In this document: piece after piece, positions 13,787-15,663 of the stretch | How positions within the stretch are numbered: the stretch's first letter is position 1 | Layout: each line of letters begins with the position of its first letter | Source of the DNA: DSAR01 sp034437315 | Lineage (GTDB): Bacteria; Chloroflexota; Anaerolineae; B4-G1 | DNA length: 15,663 bases | NCBI GenBank assembly: GCA_034437315.1 | Contig: DAOTUC010000184.1 | Coordinates: 1-15,663 of the forward strand | Direction: 5' to 3' | Position numbers and translations under genes: made by a program | The notes under the pieces: generated by a model | What the model saw: only the letters and a program-made list of their open reading frames with translations | Databases searched by the model: none | What the model was told of the DNA's origin: nothing

Positions 13787-15085
13787 ATGGAATTTGAGTA
13801 CATCACCGCAGAAGACCTGGGCCACGCGTGGCTCAATTTCGAGCTGGATCTGCCGCTGGAGGTGGAGCCGGACGGCCCGCCCAACCCATTCTACGTCGAC
13901 CGACCCGGCAACCCAATCGCCGAGTTGGAGCAAGCCCTGCTGGCGCCTTTCTACCGCGTGCCCAAATACTTCTTCTCCGGGCACCGGGGCTGCGGCAAGT
14001 CGACCGAACTGCGCCGCATGGCGGTCAACCCGCAGATCCGGGCCAAATACTGGCCGATCCATTTCACCATCCGGGACGAGGCGGACGTCAATAACCTGGA
14101 TTACCGAGACGTGCTGCTCGCCATCGGCGGGCAAATCTACCGCCAGTACCGGGCCGGCGGAGACAAACTGCCCAAGCAGTTGCTGAGCGAACTGGACCAA
14201 TTTCGCGGTCAGGTGGAGAAAGAGATCACCATCACCCCCGGCCGATTGACCGGGAGCGAGGTCGAGGGCAAGCTGGACGCGTTCTTCGCCCAGGCTGGCC
14301 TCAAGCTCAAGCTGGAGCCCAAAGTGCGCACCGCCGTCCGCCAGGTGATCGAGGAGGACATCACTGGGCTGATCGAGCTGCTCAACACCATCTCCACCGC
14401 CATCTATACCCAGACGAAACGCTGGCCCCTGGTGCTGATCGATGATCTGGACAAGCCCGACCTGGCGCGGGCGTGCGAGATTTTCCACGAGCGCCGAGGC
14501 GTGATGCTCCAACCCAACATCGCCATTGTTTACACCGTCTCCAGCCCGCTCTTCTACAGCGCGGAGTTCGAGGCGATCCGCGACCGGGCGATATTCCTGC
14601 CCAACGTCAAACTCCACCCCCACCGCCGGGCGGGCGAGCGGGATGGCGAGGGCTACCGCACGATGCGCGCGTTCGTCCATAAGCGCATGCATCCAGACTT
14701 GATCACAGACGAGGCGCTGGAGGAGGCGGTGCGCACCAGCGGCGGCGTCTTCCGCGAGATGTGCCGCGTGATGCGCTACGCCATCGGCCGGGCGCAGGTC
14801 AAGCAGCAACCCCAGATCGAGCTGGAGGGCGTGCAGCGGGCCGGGTCCGAGATCCGCAACGAGTACCGCCGCATCTTGACCGCCGAGCAGCGGGCGCTGC
14901 TGCGCGAGGTCCACGTCCACAACCGGCTCGACCACCCCGACGAACTGGCCCCGCTGATGCAGATGTTGGCCGCGCTTGAGTACCGGAACGACGAGAATTG
15001 GTGCGATGTCCACCCGGCGCTCTTGCCGCTGCTGACCGAGGGAATGGTCGCCAGGAATGACGCGCACGAGTATAACGATGACTGA
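13787..15085 (+). CDS. P-loop ATPase (AAA+/STAND-like) with C-terminal winged-helix-like region
   Basis: This is a 432-residue cytoplasmic ATPase of unknown role. After an N-terminal segment (PFYVDRPGNPIAELEQAL) comes Walker A GHRGCGKST at 65-73, and then an IHFTIRDEADVNNLDYRDVL segment. Walker B LVLIDDLD is at 216-222 and a sensor-like strand IAIVYTVSSPLFYS at 247-258. A lid-like TSGGVFREMCRVMRYAI region is at about 317-332. The end (LLREVHVHNRLDHPDEL... LALEYR, DVHPALLPLL) resembles a winged helix. All P-loop residues for ATP binding are present. GGAGGAG lies just upstream of ATG 13787. Its stop overlaps the next gene's ATG by 8 bp, so the two products probably act together. It resembles the NTPase component of predicted NTP-dependent conflict or signalling systems; a plain regulatory ATPase is equally possible. 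Confidence 0.82.
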   Translation: MEFEYITAEDLGHAWLNFELDLPLEVEPDGPPNPFYVDRPGNPIAELEQALLAPFYRVPKYFFSGHRGCGKSTELRRMAVNPQIRAKYWPIHFTIRDEADVNNLDYRDVLLAIGGQIYRQYRAGGDKLPKQLLSELDQFRGQVEKEITITPGRLTGSEVEGKLDAFFAQAGLKLKLEPKVRTAVRQVIEEDITGLIELLNTISTAIYTQTKRWPLVLIDDLDKPDLARACEIFHERRGVMLQPNIAIVYTVSSPLFYSAEFEAIRDRAIFLPNVKLHPHRRAGERDGEGYRTMRAFVHKRMHPDLITDEALEEAVRTSGGVFREMCRVMRYAIGRAQVKQQPQIELEGVQRAGSEIRNEYRRILTAEQRALLREVHVHNRLDHPDELAPLMQMLAALEYRNDENWCDVHPALLPLLTEGMVARNDAHEYNDD

Positions 15086-15663
15086 GAAGACTGGATTGAC
15101 CGAACAAGCCGGACGGGACGAATTGGACGGATTGAGCGAGCCGTTCGGCCAGCGGATCGAGCGGCTGGAGCACGAGTTGGCCCTGGCGCTGCGCTGGGAC
15201 CGGCCAGCTATCCTTCTGACAGTCTACCGCTCCGCCTTTGTGCGGGCCAAAGCCGAGCGGGCCCTGCAAGCGTGGCTGCGCGAGCGGGGCCAGAACGTGG
15301 TCCGCATCGAAGTGCGCGGCCCCGACGACCCCGCCGCCGACCTGCCCCGCGCCCTGGCTGAGCGAGCTGAGCAAGCGGGCGGACGGGCCATCTTTTTCGT
15401 CTCCGGGCTGGCCCAGGGCGCGCCCACTACTTGGAACAGCCTCAACGTGCGGCGCGAATACTTGGTCGAAGGGCGAGTGCGGGCCATCTTTTGGCTGACG
15501 GAAAGGGAGGCGGCCGAACTCCCCTGGCAAGCGCCCGACTTTTGGTCCTTTCGCCACCGCTCGGTCGAATTCATTGAGCCGCCGGATATGGAGCAGGCCG
15601 CCGGGCAGGCCGGGCGGTTGGCTTGGGAGGGGTTCCGGGAGCGGCTGCCGCCGGGGGAGCGGC
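15078..15663 (+). CDS. Degenerate NTPase-like (inactive-STAND-type) domain protein, truncated by the window edge
   Basis: The frame is open from ATG 15078 to the right edge, 195 codons, with no stop. It overlaps the ATPase gene by 8 bp (ATG before the TGA), which implies translational coupling. After a charged leader with short repeats come alternating strands and helices. A strand AILLTVYRS followed by a helix sits where a Walker A would be but lacks GxxxxGK. A hydrophobic strand RAIFFVSGL sits where Walker B would be but lacks acidic residues. Then LNVRREYLVEGRVRAIFWLT and APDFWSFRHRSVEFIE follow. The last motif occurs, as I recall, in large bacterial proteins where such a domain precedes tetratricopeptide repeats. 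It therefore looks like a P-loop fold that lost catalysis. What follows the domain cannot be seen. Confidence 0.72.
   Translation, partial: MTEKTGLTEQAGRDELDGLSEPFGQRIERLEHELALALRWDRPAILLTVYRSAFVRAKAERALQAWLRERGQNVVRIEVRGPDDPAADLPRALAERAEQAGGRAIFFVSGLAQGAPTTWNSLNVRREYLVEGRVRAIFWLTEREAAELPWQAPDFWSFRHRSVEFIEPPDMEQAAGQAGRLAWEGFRERLPPGER

Noticed and set aside
13739..15067. Long minus-strand open frame opposite the ATPase gene (442 codons)
   Set aside because: It is antisense to a gene with clear Walker motifs and has no recognisable domain; such frames are common opposite GC-rich coding sequence.

Overview
The window looks like a piece of a high-GC bacterial chromosome, most likely a member of the Chloroflexota (Anaerolineae/Caldilineae-like). 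This is inferred from three things: an FMN-riboswitch-controlled ABC transporter of the RibXY type, first described in Chloroflexus; a short-chain-dehydrogenase type threonine dehydrogenase paired with a Kbl-like enzyme; and intergenic spacers filled with degenerate 7-bp tandem repeats. No rRNA or tRNA gene is visible, so the placement is not proven.

Layout. Positions 1-5623 (minus strand) hold a tight four-gene cluster, read from right to left: a family 2 glycosyltransferase, a MazG-like nucleotide pyrophosphohydrolase, RNase III (rnc) and the chromosome-condensation ATPase SMC. The SMC gene runs off the left edge just after its Walker B motif. Positions 5756-8873 (minus) hold a transporter operon: a perfect TTGACA-16-TATAAT promoter, an FMN (RFN) aptamer, two consecutive intrinsic terminators, then permease, lipoprotein solute-binding protein and ATPase. 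The aptamer points to flavin uptake although the binding protein belongs to the NMT1/THI5 fold. Positions 8908-11625 (minus) encode the two-step threonine-to-glycine route, threonine 3-dehydrogenase and 2-amino-3-ketobutyrate CoA ligase, with a small four-helix-bundle gene lodged between them. A divergent spacer then leads to cysS (11831-13258, plus). Downstream of cysS is a decayed toxin-antitoxin locus: a DUF433 antitoxin whose C-terminus shifts frame exactly where a fragment of a DUF5615/Mut7-C-type toxin begins. The right end (13787-15663, plus) carries an active P-loop ATPase overlapping by 8 bp a second gene with a degenerate, probably non-catalytic NTPase-like domain. The latter is cut by the window edge.

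The feature least explained by the genes is a set of strict 7-bp-period repeat arrays in every sizeable spacer from 10.1 kb to 13.8 kb. Each locus has its own heptamer word. The two accessory loci (four-helix-bundle gene, toxin-antitoxin remnant) are each bracketed on both sides by arrays of the same word. The other strong candidate for a little-described system is the ATPase plus degenerate-NTPase pair at the right end.
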